Source: Mangifera indica | Taxonomy: Eukaryota; Streptophyta; Magnoliopsida; Sapindales; Anacardiaceae | DNA length: 64,000 nucleotides | Direction: 5' to 3' | Assembly: GCF_011075055.1 (NCBI RefSeq) | Contig: NC_058140.1 | Coordinates: 10,102,988 to 10,166,987, forward strand | Made by a program: the position numbers and the translations under genes | Notes under the pieces: model-generated | What the model was told of the DNA's origin: nothing | Seen by the model: only the letters and a program-made list of their open reading frames with translations | The model's database searches: none | In this document: one piece after another, positions 22,373 to 34,655 of the stretch | Layout: the number at the start of each line of letters is the position of its first letter | Position numbering within the stretch: position 1 is the stretch's first letter

Positions 22373-23130
22373 TCTAACACCCCCTCTAGAAGTATTGTTC
22401 TCCAAAGGAAAATGTCAATAAATTGACTATTTTGAACACGTATTTAATTTAATAAATAGTTAAACTTGTAAAATAACTGAATAAACCTCATTTATTAAAG
22501 TTTGTAAAAATACTAAAAATACCCCTGTCAAGTAACAGATACAAGCATACCAAAGATGTCTTAACTTAAAAACCTAATTATCAAATAATAATGTATAGTC
22601 AAATATAGAAGTGAACTCATAAAAATAGATTAAAACTAATAAAGGCTAAATATGAAAAAATGATAGAAATGCCCTCATTGCTCTACGCCCTCTGACCACA
22701 ACTCGTCCTATAATTGTTACAATCACTTGTACCTGTACACATGAAAGTAAGGGAGTGAGCGATAAAACATTTAGTATCTAGGAGACTCTACTGTTGCTTT
22801 ATACTTAAATCCCCAAAATTCCCTTAATCTTAACCCTTATTATCTCTGTCATCTAGAGTTGGCATTAAACTCCCCTTTGGATGATAGTGAGTCATATATC
22901 TTAACTTTATGCTCATACTATACTCTAGGGAATATCTATGCTATATTTCATAATTCTTAAGTTGAATTATCTCTCGCTCGGTCACAAAAGAATGCCTTGG
23001 ATTCCTATTTGGCGTGACCATACTAAACTTAGTGAAAACATCAAAATCTAGAAGTTATAATTGAAACTGTATACTAGACAAATCGATTCAAATCAAATAC
23101 AAAAATTTGACATGTTGGCCATATGAGTTA
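22373..23130 (-). repeat. 5' LTR of the Tekay-like element, truncated
   Basis: It matches the first roughly 760 bases (plus-strand direction) of the left LTR, then similarity stops after CATATGAGTTA. About 1.6 kb of LTR is missing. In transcription order the missing part is the U3 end, so this copy would lack its promoter. Confidence 0.85.
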
Positions 23131-23399
23131 TCATGAAAGAAGGTCACTTTCTAAGGGAAAACCCTATAACATAATTCTTCCATTTCTCTTCTCCTAACTT
23201 TGTTATATCCTTCAAAAGGGAAATACTCACTTTGCCATTATAAATTATATTAGGCTAATCAATATATTTTAAAGGAAAACTTATTGATTTAGTCACAAAC
23301 AGGTTACTTAAAACATTTTTGGAAACATGTATTGAACCACCATCTTTACCAATGGTTGAAAGGTCCATAACCAGAAAACTGTCGAAGAAATAAAGAAAA

Positions 23400-24060
23400 A
23401 AAGAAACCCTAAGAAGTTTACCAAAGGAGAAAACTGATTGTAGGTCATATTCACTTTCATATGTTCCTAACTTTCAGAAGAGATCGCATTACTACCTGAA
23501 CCTATTCTTTATCCATCAGGTTATGCCTGATTGACTTAAACTCTACTATCATATTTAACATGTCCTTTAGATGTTGTTTCATTGAATTGTTAAAGACTTT
23601 TTTATATATGTTAAATTTGATGGTCAACTACCTTAGTTTTGGAGATAGTAATTCCTCCAAACTTTTTCTTCAAAGCAATCCATATGGTATGTGTAATTTG
23701 GTATTATTGGTACTTATATACTATATCATCATTTTAAGATACCATATGTAATGGAGTATTTCTTCTTACATGCGTGATATGCATACATATCATGTTTGTG
23801 TTGGGCATTATTCGCGTTCTACCTCTGAGCCAGTCGTGGCTCTTCCATAACTTGATTTATGACCTCTAAGGTCTCTTACTCATCTAGGACATAATACATC
23901 TTCAGATGTCACATATTAAAGTTATCCTTATTTAGTTTCTCACCCTTATTCAAATCATCCATAATATTCTTGGATGCCTTAGTTAATCAGGCTACATAGA
24001 CATATCAAACACAACATTAACTAATGCAATCATATACACATCAATTATCATATTTGTGCA
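23400..24060 (-). pseudogene. Copia gag remnant
   Basis: The minus strand contains KKFGGITISKTKVVDHQI near 23660 and a following stretch with MRSLLK after a relic of the SAGHNLTDEQQVQ motif, the usual copia gag order (UBN2 family). YAYHACKKKYSI near 23770 corresponds to the part before it. Stops and frameshifts are frequent. No zinc knuckle was found because the element ends at 23131. Confidence 0.6.
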
Positions 24061-24606
24061 TTAAAATGTAAAATATCTCACATAAGGTAGAAAATCGAAA
24101 GTTCATTATAATCCAATTATCTTTTATGGTTCAAATGTTGGATATTTTAAAATTCAATCCAATTGCATCAATATTAATTCTGGATAAGAATTTTATTAAA
24201 TCTTACCAATTTTAAAATTTCCACATTTAAAATTTATAATATGTGATATAATAAATGCGTCACTACTATGATAGGACCACTTCATCATCCCATACAATTC
24301 TTCGAGTCATTTCCATGATAAAGTTTCTATATTGTTTGCAATAGTCGATATGTCTCGCACTTTATTGATTTTGGAAAAAATGATAAAGCAATGGATTTCT
24401 CCCACTTATTACAATGCGTCACTTTGCATAAAGTTGTAATGCATTCATATAATCCTAAAATTTTTTCACATTCTTGTTCCAAACAAGAGCATGTATTACA
24501 AGAGTCCAATGGTCAGATATGGACATAAGTAGACCATATATCATCTATTTTTTGGTTAATAGTATGTGACTTTCTTTCAAGTCTAAATATTTAATGTGTT
24601 TGTGTG

Positions 24607-24625
24607 TATATATATATATATATAT
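24607..24625. repeat. Short (TA)n tract
   Basis: About nine TA units within the copia leader. Confidence 0.85.
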
Positions 24626-25092
24626 TCCCAACATACACCATTTAACTGTCGAATGGTCTAATCTTGTACTTCATGTAATTGTCCTTAGTCATCAAGTTTG
24701 CATGATTTAGAAATATGTGTTTTGAAACACTATTATATGTTTGCATGAGTCAGAATGAAGTATTAATTCTTTTATGTGCTGTAGGACCTACTAGATAAGT
24801 TTCATATGTTGGTTCAAACATCAACGTGCTATCACGTACCGATAAGATAGTTTGACACTCCAATGTGTCAGAAATAGTAATTGATGCACTCTTACACCTC
24901 GAGATAATGCCCTTACACTCCTTGATGCTTTGAAACAGTGTTGCAAGTGTCAGCACGTGGTAGAACAGGGTCACATGCTTTAACACATGCCAAGAATAGG
25001 ATCTCATGCACCTCCACATGTCGATGGGTGACTTTTCGTTAATTTTTGACCGTTGATCAGTTAACCAACCTCTTAGGCTTTGACTAGTTTAG

Positions 25093-25118
25093 GTCACCCA
25101 GTTGATCAACTGGGTGAC
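25093..25118. repeat. 26-bp perfect palindrome
   Basis: The arm GTCACCCAGTTGA is followed immediately by its exact reverse complement, with no spacer. It lies in the copia leader, between the primer site and gag, where a hairpin in genomic RNA could matter for dimerisation or packaging; that role is a guess. Confidence 0.95.
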
Positions 25119-25621
25119 ACGTTTACCAATGGGTTTGGGCAACCCGTTAGCTAAGCAATTCAGGTAATCAGGCTTTCCCAAACTAATTACAACCCGTTAT
25201 GGTTCAATGACCCTATATTTTTATTGATCAAATTCATCGTTTTTGACCATTAATCAATTGGAAACTATAAGGCTTTTGAAGAGATCATGTCGGTGATCAT
25301 GCTTGTACCAAATTCTGGTGTCAAATTTATCGGAATCCAATGAAATGACAACTTGAACATCACAACATGGGTCATAATTTCTAGGCAATTCCAGCCAAAA
25401 TTTCACTTGATTCAAGTTCGAAATCATGCAACACAATTCTAGGCATTACCCTAACATGTTTCTAAGCATCAATTTCATGTAAATTAGCTTAAAATAATTC
25501 GAGCCCAAAATTCAGATTTCATCAAATTTTTAGCATAATAATCCAAGTTTACCAATAGATATAATTCAGTTAACAGAATTGTAGGCATAACAAATATATC
25601 AACCTTAAGGTCTGATACCAA

Positions 25622-25990
25622 TGTTGGAAAAACATGTCAAATTTTGTAAATTCAAAATTATAGTAAACATACTTGAAATTCTCTTCTCTACTTATTGAAC
25701 ATGATCTGAAGCATGATTAATTAGTTTCCACAACACACTTTGCTTTCGTACTGCAATTCTGGATTCTATGAAGTAGTTGGGAGGCTCTGTATTTTTTGCC
25801 TTCTTCTGTTTTACATTTTGGGAGGAAATAAACTTCAACTTATATTTTGTATTGTAGCGAGCAATGAAAAAAGGGTAGTTTTGAGATATTTTATATGTGT
25901 CCAACTATCAATAACTCACTCTAACTACTACTAAGGCAACTTATGTAATTAGGTCGGATCGACTCGTCATGGGTAGACCCAAATCTAATA
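25622..25990 (-). repeat. 5' LTR of the truncated copia element
   Basis: The inner edge TGTTGGAAAAAC (plus strand) adjoins the complement of the primer site. The outer edge is uncertain because the partner LTR is missing. Confidence 0.6.
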
Positions 25991-26716
25991 CCCCAAAATG
26001 AAGTCTTTCTCTAAACAATCTCTATTCTAAGCATTATTCACTTTTTGTAACTTTTCTAAAATCGTTGATAACATAATTGTGGACATGGTTTCTGAAGCAA
26101 CAGACCAATCTATATTAAAAATGTCTTTTAGTCCAATCCAAACACACACTCTTAATCATTTCATTATAAAGGATACCTACCAAAATTGTAATGAATCTTA
26201 TGTAGAACTTATAATTGAGTACATCAATTTGATGGGGAAAATCATATCAATGAGATGTTTATCATATAAATAAACAAAAAGTTAAAATACTTAACTTTTG
26301 CCTGAATTATCTGAATTAATAATAACTTTTTTCTTTGTTTGTTATCAGCATTGCTATTAAAATTTATATAATTCAAATTGAAAAAAACACTTATGAACTA
26401 TGTATTTATGTATTTTTTCTAATTTTTTTTGGTTTTTTAAATACCACATTAAAAAATATAACATTGATTATATATAATTTAATATATTTGTTTTGTTCTG
26501 ACTTTTATAAATTTAATAATTTAAATTTATTTATAACATAAAATATATAATTATATTATATTTATTATGAAGAAATCTGTCAAAGTACCAGTATTGATAT
26601 ATTAACATATATAAAAGAAACAACTCAATATTTATAATCAAATATTAAAAATAAAATATCAACCAGCTTTAAGTAAAAGATAGGTTTAGCTTTGAGATAA
26701 AAAACAAACATTACCT
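25991..26716. other. AT-rich intergenic DNA
   Basis: Nothing recognisable. A short open frame at 26335-26541 is composed of AT-rich codons without a known domain. Confidence 0.5.
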
Positions 26717-27116
26717 TGTCAGTTTTTTCTTCATGGTTTCATGCAGTTACTTCCATGGCTTAATGATAACTGCTTCATGACTTAGTGGTCTGTAACTCCC
26801 ATGCATTATGGTTTATAACTCCCATGCCATAACTCCACAAGTTGCGTAGCATTCTTGATGGTAAAATGCTTTTTAAGGCTATAAATAAGGTCCCTGGGTG
26901 AGCTTTTTCTACACTTGAAAACATACACCATTATATGAGAAAAAAAGATCACCTGGAAGACAAAACTTGCAAGCAATTTCCAGAGGATTATACTGCATCA
27001 AATCGTCAAGCAATGACTGGAGGTTAGTGTTTAATATTCTGCAATATAATTTTGGTTTCTATCTTGCATACGCAGTATATATATGCTTAGATAGAGGCCA
27101 TATACATGTTCTAACA
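26717..27116 (+). repeat. 5' LTR of Copia-A
   Basis: It carries a TATA-like GCTATAAATAAGG at 26878, the likely promoter, and ends TCTAACA next to the primer site. Confidence 0.92.
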
Positions 27117-27131
27117 TTTGGTATCAGAGCC
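27117..27131 (+). promoter_or_regulatory. Primer-binding site of Copia-A (tRNA-Met)
   Basis: TTTGGTATCAGAGCC, complementary to the 3' end of initiator tRNA-Met, directly abuts the LTR. Confidence 0.92.
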
Positions 27132-28395
27132 AGGTTTTATGCCTTTGCCTTGCTTTGATTTGTATAACATGTAAAATTTTTGTTATCCTGAATTTCTTTA
27201 GAAAGAGAAAGTTGGCTGTTGACATTTTTTGAATAAAATTTTTATTTAGATTAATTCTACATCAAAAACTGAGAATTTTGATATATGGAACGTCAAAATC
27301 AGAGTTTTCTCTGAAACTGGGTTTATCGACCCGAATCTTGACCTGGCTAGAGGTCAGGGACGATCTTCAGATGACATGTCATTTGCTTTTGGTTTCTGTA
27401 GACGACATGTCAAACCCATCACTGCTGTCTCTTTTGTTATGCACTGCCAGCCGACATGACATCTGCATTCATCTCCAGTGGATGACATGTCGTTCATCTA
27501 CTTTATTAAAATGTAAAAATTTCCTTCAGTCTCGTGTCTTGAACTCAGGTCATAAGGCATAAGGTTCTGAGTGAGACACTTACCGCTCAGCCAATTTCAT
27601 TTTCGTTGAGAATTTGGGACATCGTACATTGTTATATGCTTTAGTTTTAGTTTTCATAAAATTCTAGTTTACTGGAACCCTTTACCATCCTCTGCCATGA
27701 ATAATAACTTTGTTAGGGTTAAGTTTGAATATTTTTGGCCTTAATAAAATATATTTTTTTTATAATATGTGATTGCCAAAATTATTATTATTAATTTTAA
27801 TTGGATAATTTAAGTTTCATTTATCCAATTTTTAGTGTTTATTAAATAATTTAATATTATTTATATGATTAATTTTATGCATAATTTTGGTTTAATTGAA
27901 ATTATACTTTAAATAATTTCTTAAGGATTATATGCATAAAATTAAATGTCATAAGATTAGTATAATATTTGATTGATCATAGAGTAGCCACAACATCTTT
28001 GATTATATCAAAGTTATACATTAGGTATCCTGAGATCACATTTAGTTATATGACATCAATTGTAATTAATTAATATAAGTATGATAAATTTTATCCCACA
28101 GGAATTTTTATTATATTTATGTGTTTAATTAGGATGAAATAACAAATTATTTTTCTTAATCTACCCACAGGAATTAAGAAAAAGAATATAATTTGGTAGT
28201 TTTATCATACGGTTTATATATTTTGTATATAAACCTATTTAAATTAAAAACTTAGCCCACAGACAGTTTTTATGTTATATGGTTTATATATTTAAAGCAT
28301 GTTTATACATTGGTAGAACATGATATTAATTTTGATAGCTTCAAATTTAGTGACTTAAGCGTGTATATTAATATTTATTTGTAGTTATTCAACTT
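27132..28395 (+). other. Copia-A untranslated leader
   Basis: About 1.26 kb without conserved domains. At 27370-27490 the word GACATGTC recurs (27373, 27404, 27484) with a related GACATGACATC at 27454, giving a cluster of near-palindromes; TGACATGTCA at 27372 is a perfect one. The open frame at 27278-27562 is an accident of this repetitive leader. Confidence 0.6.
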
Positions 28396-29043
28396 GTGAA
28401 TTTCTCTGATAATGTATGTGATGTTCCTATTTTGAGTGGTGACAATTATAAAATTTGGAAAAAAAGAATTCTTCTCCAGTTAGGGTGTATGAACATTGAT
28501 TATGCTATTAGGAAGGATGAACCACCTACAGCTACAGAAACTAGCACTCAGAATGAAATTGCCTTGTATGAATGTTCGGAGCGATCTAATCGCTTGAGTA
28601 TGATGTTCATCAGGACACGTATATCTGCTAGTATTCGTGGTTCAATCCCTGAGTGTAATAATGTCAGGCAATTATTGAAGGCTATTGATGAACAGTTTGA
28701 GTCTTCAGATAAAACACTTGCCAACACTCTAATAACAAAGTTTACATCAATGAAGCTCATTAGTGTTAAAGGCGTGCGTGAGCACATCATGCAAATGAGG
28801 GATATTACGGCTCAACTTAAGGCTCTTGAGATTGAGATGTCTGAACCTTTCCTAGTGCATTTCATTCTAAATTCTCTTCCACAACAAAACGAACCTTTCA
28901 AAATCTCTAATAACACACATAAGGAAAAATGGTCAATCAATGAACTTTTGACCATGTGTGTTCAAGAAGAAGGAAGGTTGTTGATTGAAATGAATGAAAG
29001 TGCACATATGGTTACACAAGGGAAGAAGAAAAAGAACCAATGA
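28396..29043 (+). pseudogene. Copia-A gag
   Basis: A 215-codon open frame with the copia gag (UBN2-type) domain: PILSGDNYKIWKKRILLQLG near the start, RGSIPECNNVRQLLKAIDEQF in the middle, and REHIMQMRDITAQLKALEIEMSE with FILNSLPQQNEPFKI later. The usual ATG seems lost; the frame opens at CTT-GTG-AAT-TTC. It ends in a Lys-rich tail at 29043 just where a short repeated block begins. No CX2CX4HX4C zinc knuckle follows, so the nucleic-acid-binding end of gag is gone. Confidence 0.85.
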
Positions 29044-29075
29044 AAGTGCACATATGAATGAAAGTGCACATATGG
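28990..29075 (+). repeat. Triple short repeat at a deletion scar
   Basis: The word AATGAAAGTGCACATATG occurs at about 28992, 29040 and 29055. It lies exactly where the zinc knuckle and protease should be. Gag sequence precedes it and the post-protease segment GTCRLVLDSGFVLDLERTFYIP follows it. Confidence 0.85.
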
Positions 29076-30696
29076 TCGGAACGTGCAGATTAGTTTTGGA
29101 TTCTGGTTTTGTTTTGGATTTAGAACGAACCTTTTATATTCCAAGTTTCTTTATAAACTTGATTTTTGTTTCAAGACTTGTACCCTTTGGATTTTCTTTT
29201 ACATTTAATGAAACTGCATTTAGCTTGATTTATAAATTTGCAGTTGTGGGAAATGGTACATTGTCTGATGGTTTGCTCCGAATTCATTTACAAAACAATG
29301 TTTCATTTAATTTGATGCATGTTCAAGATAATGTTGGTATTAAAAGAAGTGTTATGAATGAAAATTCCTCTATATTGTGGCATCGGAGATTGGGACATAT
29401 CTCCATAGAAAGAATTAAAAGATTAGTGAATGATGGAGTACTAGATACTCTAGATTTTACTGACTTTGATACTTGTGTGGATTGTATAAAGGGAAAACAA
29501 ACCAACAAGTCAAAGAAAGGTGCCAATAAGAGTTCAGACATATTAGAAATCATACATACAGATATTTGTTGTCCTGATATAGACGCTTATGGTAAAAAAT
29601 ACTTTATCTCATTTATTGATGATTATTCACGATACATGTATCTCTACATGCTTCATAACAAGAATGAAACATTAGATGCCTTCAAGGTTTTCAAGGCAGA
29701 AGTAGAGAAACAATCTGGAAAATAAATTAAAATCGTGAGATCAGATAGAGGTGGAGAATATTATGGTAAATACACTCATGATGGACAAGCACCTGGTCTA
29801 TTTGCAAGGTTTCTTGAAGAAAATAGGATTGTTGCCCAATACACTATGCCTGGTTTTCTAGACCAAAATGGTGTAGCGGAAAGAAGAAACTGAACTCTAT
29901 TGGACATGGTGCGGAGTATGTTTAGCAGCTCTAAACTTCCTAAATCACTGTAGGTAGAAGTTCTTAAAACAGCAGTGTATATATTGAACCGAGTTCCAAC
30001 AAAGGCTGTTTCTAAAACACCATTTGAGTTATTTAAAGGTTGAAAACCGAGTTTGCGACATATACGTGTTTGGGGATGCCTGTCTGAAGTAAGAGTTTAT
30101 AATCCACATGAGAAGAAATTAGACCCAAGGACTATAAGTGGTTATTTCATTGGATATGCCAAAAAGTCTAAGGGTTATAGGTTTTATTGTCCATCACATA
30201 GCACTAGAATAGTGGAATCTCGAAATGCAAAATTTCTTGAAAATGACTTAATCAGTGGGAGCGATCAATCTCAGGATTTAGTTTTTGAGAAAGATTATTC
30301 AGATACTCAACCACCTATTTCGAGTAATAGATTGGTTGTTATTTACAACACCCCTCAAGTTCAAATGGATGTTGAACAACCAATTAATGAAGTTCCACAA
30401 GTTATTGATAATACTCTAATAGATCAAATTGTTCAACAACCTTCAGATATTGTTGAACCACCAGTTGTACACTCTACTCCACAAGAGGATAGTGTTACAA
30501 CATTAAGAAGATCAACTAGAATGAAGAAATCAACTATTTCTAGTGATTATATAGTGTATTTACAAGAAATTGACCATAATTCAGGAGCCGAAGATGATCC
30601 TGTTACGTTTTCACAAGCAATAGATTGCAGTAAATCTATTTTGTGGTACAATGCTATGAAAGATGAGATGGAATCTATGAAGAGCAATGGAGTCTG
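29076..30696 (+). pseudogene. Copia-A integrase region
   Basis: GAG-pre-integrase and integrase zinc finger (LWHRRLGHISIERIKRL...CVDCIKGKQ) lie at about 29377-29505. The core shows the first Asp in IHTDICCPD and the second in RSDRGGEYYGK; the glutamate region is QNGVAERRN. Stops interrupt at 29723, near 29892, near 29952 and near 30043. The C-terminal part 30053-30696 is open (VWGCLSEVRVY...LDPRTISGYFIGYAKKSKGYRFYCP), then ends in another stop before the reverse transcriptase. Confidence 0.88.
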
Positions 30697-32110
30697 AGAT
30701 CTTGTCAAGTTACCTAATGGGGTAAAGGCCATTGGGTGTAAATGGGTCTATAAAACAAAGAAAGACTCATTAGGTAACATCGAGAGATATAAAACAAGAC
30801 TTGTTGCTAAGGGTTTTACTCAAAAGGAGGGAATCAATTATACGGAGACTTTTTCTCCTGTATCTAAAAAAGATTCTTTCTGTATTATAATGACATTAAT
30901 AGCCCATTTTGACTTAGAATTGCATCAAATGGATGTGAAAACAACATTCCTTAATGGAGATTTAGAGGAAGAGGTATATATGAAACAACCTGAAGGATTC
31001 TCCTTTAGTGATGGTGAGCATTTGGTGTGCAAGCTTAGGAAGTCCATATATGGATTGAAACAAGCATCCCGTCAATGGTATTTGAAATTCTATAAGGTTA
31101 TCTCTTTATTTGGTTTTGAAGAGAATATCATGGATCAATGTATATACCAGAAGGTCAGTGGGAGTAAAATTTGTTTCCTTGTTCTATACGTGGATGATAT
31201 ATTACTTGCAACCAATGATAAAGGATTGCTTTATTAGGTGAAACAATTTCTCTCTAAAAACTTTGATATGAAAGATATGGGTGAGGCATCTTATGTCATT
31301 GGCATTAAGATTCATAGGAACAGACCTCAAGGCATACTAGGTCTATCTCAAGAAACCTATATAAATAAAGTTTTAGAGAGATTTCGGATGAAAGATTGTT
31401 CACCAAGTATAGCACCAATTGTGAAGGGTGATAAGTTCAATTTGAACCAATGCCCTAAAAATGAACTTGAAAAGGAACAAATGCAGAACATTCCCTATGC
31501 TTCAGCTGTTGGAAGCTTTATGTATGCTCAGGTTTGCACAAGACCTAACATTGCATTTGCTGTTGGGATATTAGAAAGATATCAGAGTAACCCAGGTATA
31601 GACCACTGGAGAGCTGCAAAGAAAGTGATGCGGTACCTTCAAGGGACCAAAGAATACATGCTTATATATAAACGGATTGATAATTTAGAGGTAGTTGGTT
31701 ACTCCAATTCGAATTTTGCTGGCTGTATTGATTCAAGAAAATCAACATCTGGATATATTTTCTTGTTTGTCGGCGGAGCCATATCTTGGAGGAGTGCGAA
31801 ACAGTCATTGATTGCTACATCTACCATGGAGGCTGAGTTTGTTTCTTGTTTTGAGGCTACATCACATGGTGTATGGTTGAAGAGTTTCATATCTAGGCTT
31901 AGGATTGTGGATTCTATTTCTAAGTCGATAAAAATTTATTGTGACAATTCAACTGCTGTTTTCTTGGCTAAAAATAATAAAAGTAGTAGTCGAAGTAAAC
32001 ATATCGACATTAAGTATTTAGCCATTAAGGAACATGTAAAAGAAAATAAAGTGGTCATTGAACATGCCAGCACTGAATTTAGCCACCAAAAAGTTTTAAG
32101 GATCATGTAG
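30697..32110 (+). pseudogene. Copia-A reverse transcriptase and RNase H
   Basis: The reverse transcriptase begins with CKWVYKTKKDSLGNIERYKTRLVAKGFTQ in pieces. It continues HQMDVKTTFLNGDLEEEVYMKQPEGF and YGLKQASRQWY, with the catalytic YVDD motif intact in LVLYVDDILLATND near 31190. A TAG at 31215-31217 splits it. The second frame 31238-32110 gives the rest and the RNase H domain, with variant motifs YSNSNFAG (first Asp replaced by Asn), MEAEF and YCDNSTA. The end beyond SHQKVLRIM is altered. Confidence 0.9.
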
Positions 32111-32425
32111 AGCGAATGGGAGTTGGTCTCATGTTGTAATAGTGATGGAAGTTGGTTCCATCATGTGATTTGATGTATATACATTTTCTATAATAAAATT
32201 ATTCAGTTTTTCAATTGATTAAGTTTTCTTATTTTATGTGCACATTTTGGTTGAGAAAATAATCAAATTTGGACCCAGAATAAACATAAGGTTTATTCAT
32301 TAAGTTATAGAGGAATGAATACATCGTGATACATGGAAGATAATACTCGTTCTTAGAGGACTTATCGCCATGATTCTTGTATTTTATTTCTTTACATCAG
32401 TATGTGGATTGATGGGTTATAGACC

Positions 32426-32436
32426 AAGTGGGAGAA
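32426..32436 (+). other. Polypurine tract of Copia-A
   Basis: AAGTGGGAGAA immediately before the 3' LTR, the standard form in this copia type. Confidence 0.85.
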
Positions 32437-32852
32437 TGTCAGTTTTTTCTTCATGGTTTCATGCAGTTACTTCCATGGCTTAATGGTAACTGCTTCATGC
32501 AATTACTTCTTCATGGCTTAATGGCCTGTAACTCCCATGCATTATGGTTTATAACTCCCATGCCATAACTCCACAAGTTGCGTAGCATTCTTGATGGTAA
32601 AATACTTTTTAAGGCTATAAATAGGGTCCTTGGGTAAGCTTTTTCTATACTTGAAAACATACACCATTATATGAGAAAAAGAGATCACTTGGAAGACAAA
32701 ACTTGCAAGCAATTTTCAGAGGATTATACTGCATCAAATCGTCAAGCAATGGCTGGAGGTTAATGTTTAATATTCCGCAATATAATTTTGGTTTTTATCT
32801 TGCATACGCAGTATATATATGCTTAGATAGAGGCCATATACATGTTCTAACA
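32437..32852 (+). repeat. 3' LTR of Copia-A
   Basis: Matches the 5' LTR throughout, with a small extra segment near 32500 that looks like a local duplication of neighbouring TTACTTC.TGGCTTAATG sequence. Confidence 0.92.
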
Positions 32853-34655
32853 CACCTTACTAAATTTTCTTATGGAGGAACTTTAGACTCAAGTGAGGAG
32901 TAGCCACATATTCTTTCTACCTCGAGATGATTTGATTTCGTTTAGCAGCACATATTATTCCTTTAGGATAAGCTGGCTTGCTGACCTCTTTTCAAATCGT
33001 ACTTGAAGTTGAAGCCAATCCAGGCGTTTATTTATTTTTTTATTTTATTAATACGGTAAAATCTTTTAATATGAACTGAAATTAATATTGATTTTAGGTT
33101 ACTACTTCACTCGAAAGTTTTTATAATTAAAAAAAAAAACCAGTTTAATGCGAAGGTTTGGACTTTTAGGTGGACTGGTTTATAAATATATTATAGTTTC
33201 CTATAATTATTAAAAATTCTCTTAAACATACCAAAAAACTTTGTAAAATTATCTAAAACTCACTTATTTCTTAAACAGTCACCCAAAATGTGTTTAGTAT
33301 ATGTTCCATACTTACTTCTTCCATAATATATTTATTAAGGGATTTCATAAGTAATTAAGTATATGTTCTTTCATGAATTTTGTATTTTTGTTTTATATAT
33401 TTTTTATAGTATTGAAAATTATTAGAAAATATATATGAAACTGGAAAAATGAAAACACATTTTGCTTGTTTGAAAACAAAATAGAATAGAATAAAAAATA
33501 TAAAAAATATATCACAGCCATATATAATTGATAAAACTCTTATATTCTCCACCAAATCCACATCATGCAATCAATATAATTATCCTAATTTTTATATAAT
33601 TAAAATATATATAAATATCTAGAATCATTCTTGAATTAAAAATATTTATATAAATTATCTATATGTAATGTCACCTCTTTATTTTACAAATATAAGCACC
33701 TAAACCAAAGTATGAGACACAGACAAATAGAGAGGATCCAAGAGAGACTTCTTCTCCTTATTAGAGACAAAGGTATGATACACTACCTTTCTGATTTAAT
33801 CAATGAACTTCTTACTCGTGGCTTAAGATTACACAAGTGAACTTCTACTCATGCGCCACACAAGTATTTTTAATCAATAAAATTATATGCATAATAATTT
33901 ATATATAAATAATAACGTATCATTACATGATTGAATAATTTTGAATGATTGAATAATTTTGATATTATTTGAGTTCATTCAGGATTTTTTCAGAAAAAAT
34001 GACCCAAAATTAATTTTTTTTCACTTTAGAATTTTCTTTGGAAAAAAAATAACAATTAAAAAAACTAAACGCATCATGTAAATAAACACCTAGGAGTACT
34101 TATAAATCAAATTATATATGGCTTAAATCTAAAATATAACGTTCCAAAATTGTTACAATATCATATTTTTCAGTTGATATCAAATGAATTTATAATTAAT
34201 GCACTAATGAAGAAATCAGACCTATGCCTCTCTTGGGTTTTAGCTGCAAAAGGAACTGCCTAAATGTTTGAATTAAAAAGATTATGAAGTTTATAACCCT
34301 AAAACCGAACTAAATATAATATATACGAAAGTACTTTTTTGATTTGGAGTAGAAAAAATATTTTAAATAATGCATTTTGGTACCATTTTCTATAATCGAA
34401 ATACATTTATCAAACCAATCTTATTTGATCTACGTGATAAAAAACCATCAAACTTGCCATTAGCATACTGGGTTATTTTCTACGTCAGGTTCAAAATATT
34501 ATGTGCAGAATAGTGGAGGTAAATATAATTTGAGACAAAATATGTCACTGCCAATTTTTTTTTTTAAAAAAAGGAGAAATTGCTTTCCTAAATTAAGTAG
34601 GCTTTTAACTTACATCTAATCTGTATTGTTGTAATTTAAGAAAGAGTACTATTAT
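32853..34655. other. AT-rich intergenic DNA with a MITE-end fragment
   Basis: No gene recognised. At about 33870-33965 the sequence (ATATATAAATAATAACGTATCATTAC...) resembles the outer end of the MITE at 34656, and includes a tandem pair of an 18-bp GATTGAATAATTTTGAAT word. Confidence 0.45.

Larger units (their letters stand above)
15970..23130 (-). mobile_element. Tekay/Del-like chromodomain gypsy element, 5' LTR truncated
   Basis: Read on the minus strand the order is 5' LTR (22373-23130, partial), weak primer site, gag, protease, reverse transcriptase, integrase, chromodomain, polypurine tract, 3' LTR (15970-18354). The two LTRs match closely from TGTAACACC at 15970 and TCTAACACC at 22373 through to CATATGAGTTA, where the right copy stops at 23130. 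The full LTR is about 2385 bp, a length typical of Tekay/Del chromoviruses. Stops and frameshifts are everywhere, so this copy is long dead. The right boundary adjoins an unrelated copia fragment. Confidence 0.85.
23131..25990 (-). mobile_element. 5' half of a copia element (LTR, leader, gag)
   Basis: On the minus strand an LTR ending CCAACA (plus-strand start 25622) is followed by the primer site TTGGTATCAGACC at 25608-25620, then a leader of about 1.5 kb, then gag up to the junction at 23130. No protease or polymerase is present. The outer LTR edge near 25990 is approximate. The element is truncated exactly where the Tekay-like LTR is truncated, so one deletion or recombination probably removed parts of both. 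Confidence 0.7.
26717..32852 (+). mobile_element. Copia-A, full-length dead copia retrotransposon
   Basis: LTRs at 26717-27116 (400 bp) and 32437-32852 (416 bp) both begin TGTCAG and end TCTAACA. They are very similar; the main difference is a small insertion in the 3' copy around 32500. A primer site TGGTATCAGAGCC follows the 5' LTR at 27119, and the purine tract AAGTGGGAGAA precedes the 3' LTR. The flanks TACCT (26712-26716) and CACCT (32853-32857) are a target duplication with one change. Gag, integrase, reverse transcriptase and RNase H are present in order but carry stops, and the zinc-knuckle/protease region is deleted. Confidence 0.93.

Noticed and set aside
27278..27562. 94-codon frame in the Copia-A leader
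   Set aside because: Generated by the GACATGTC-rich leader; no similarity and position before gag.
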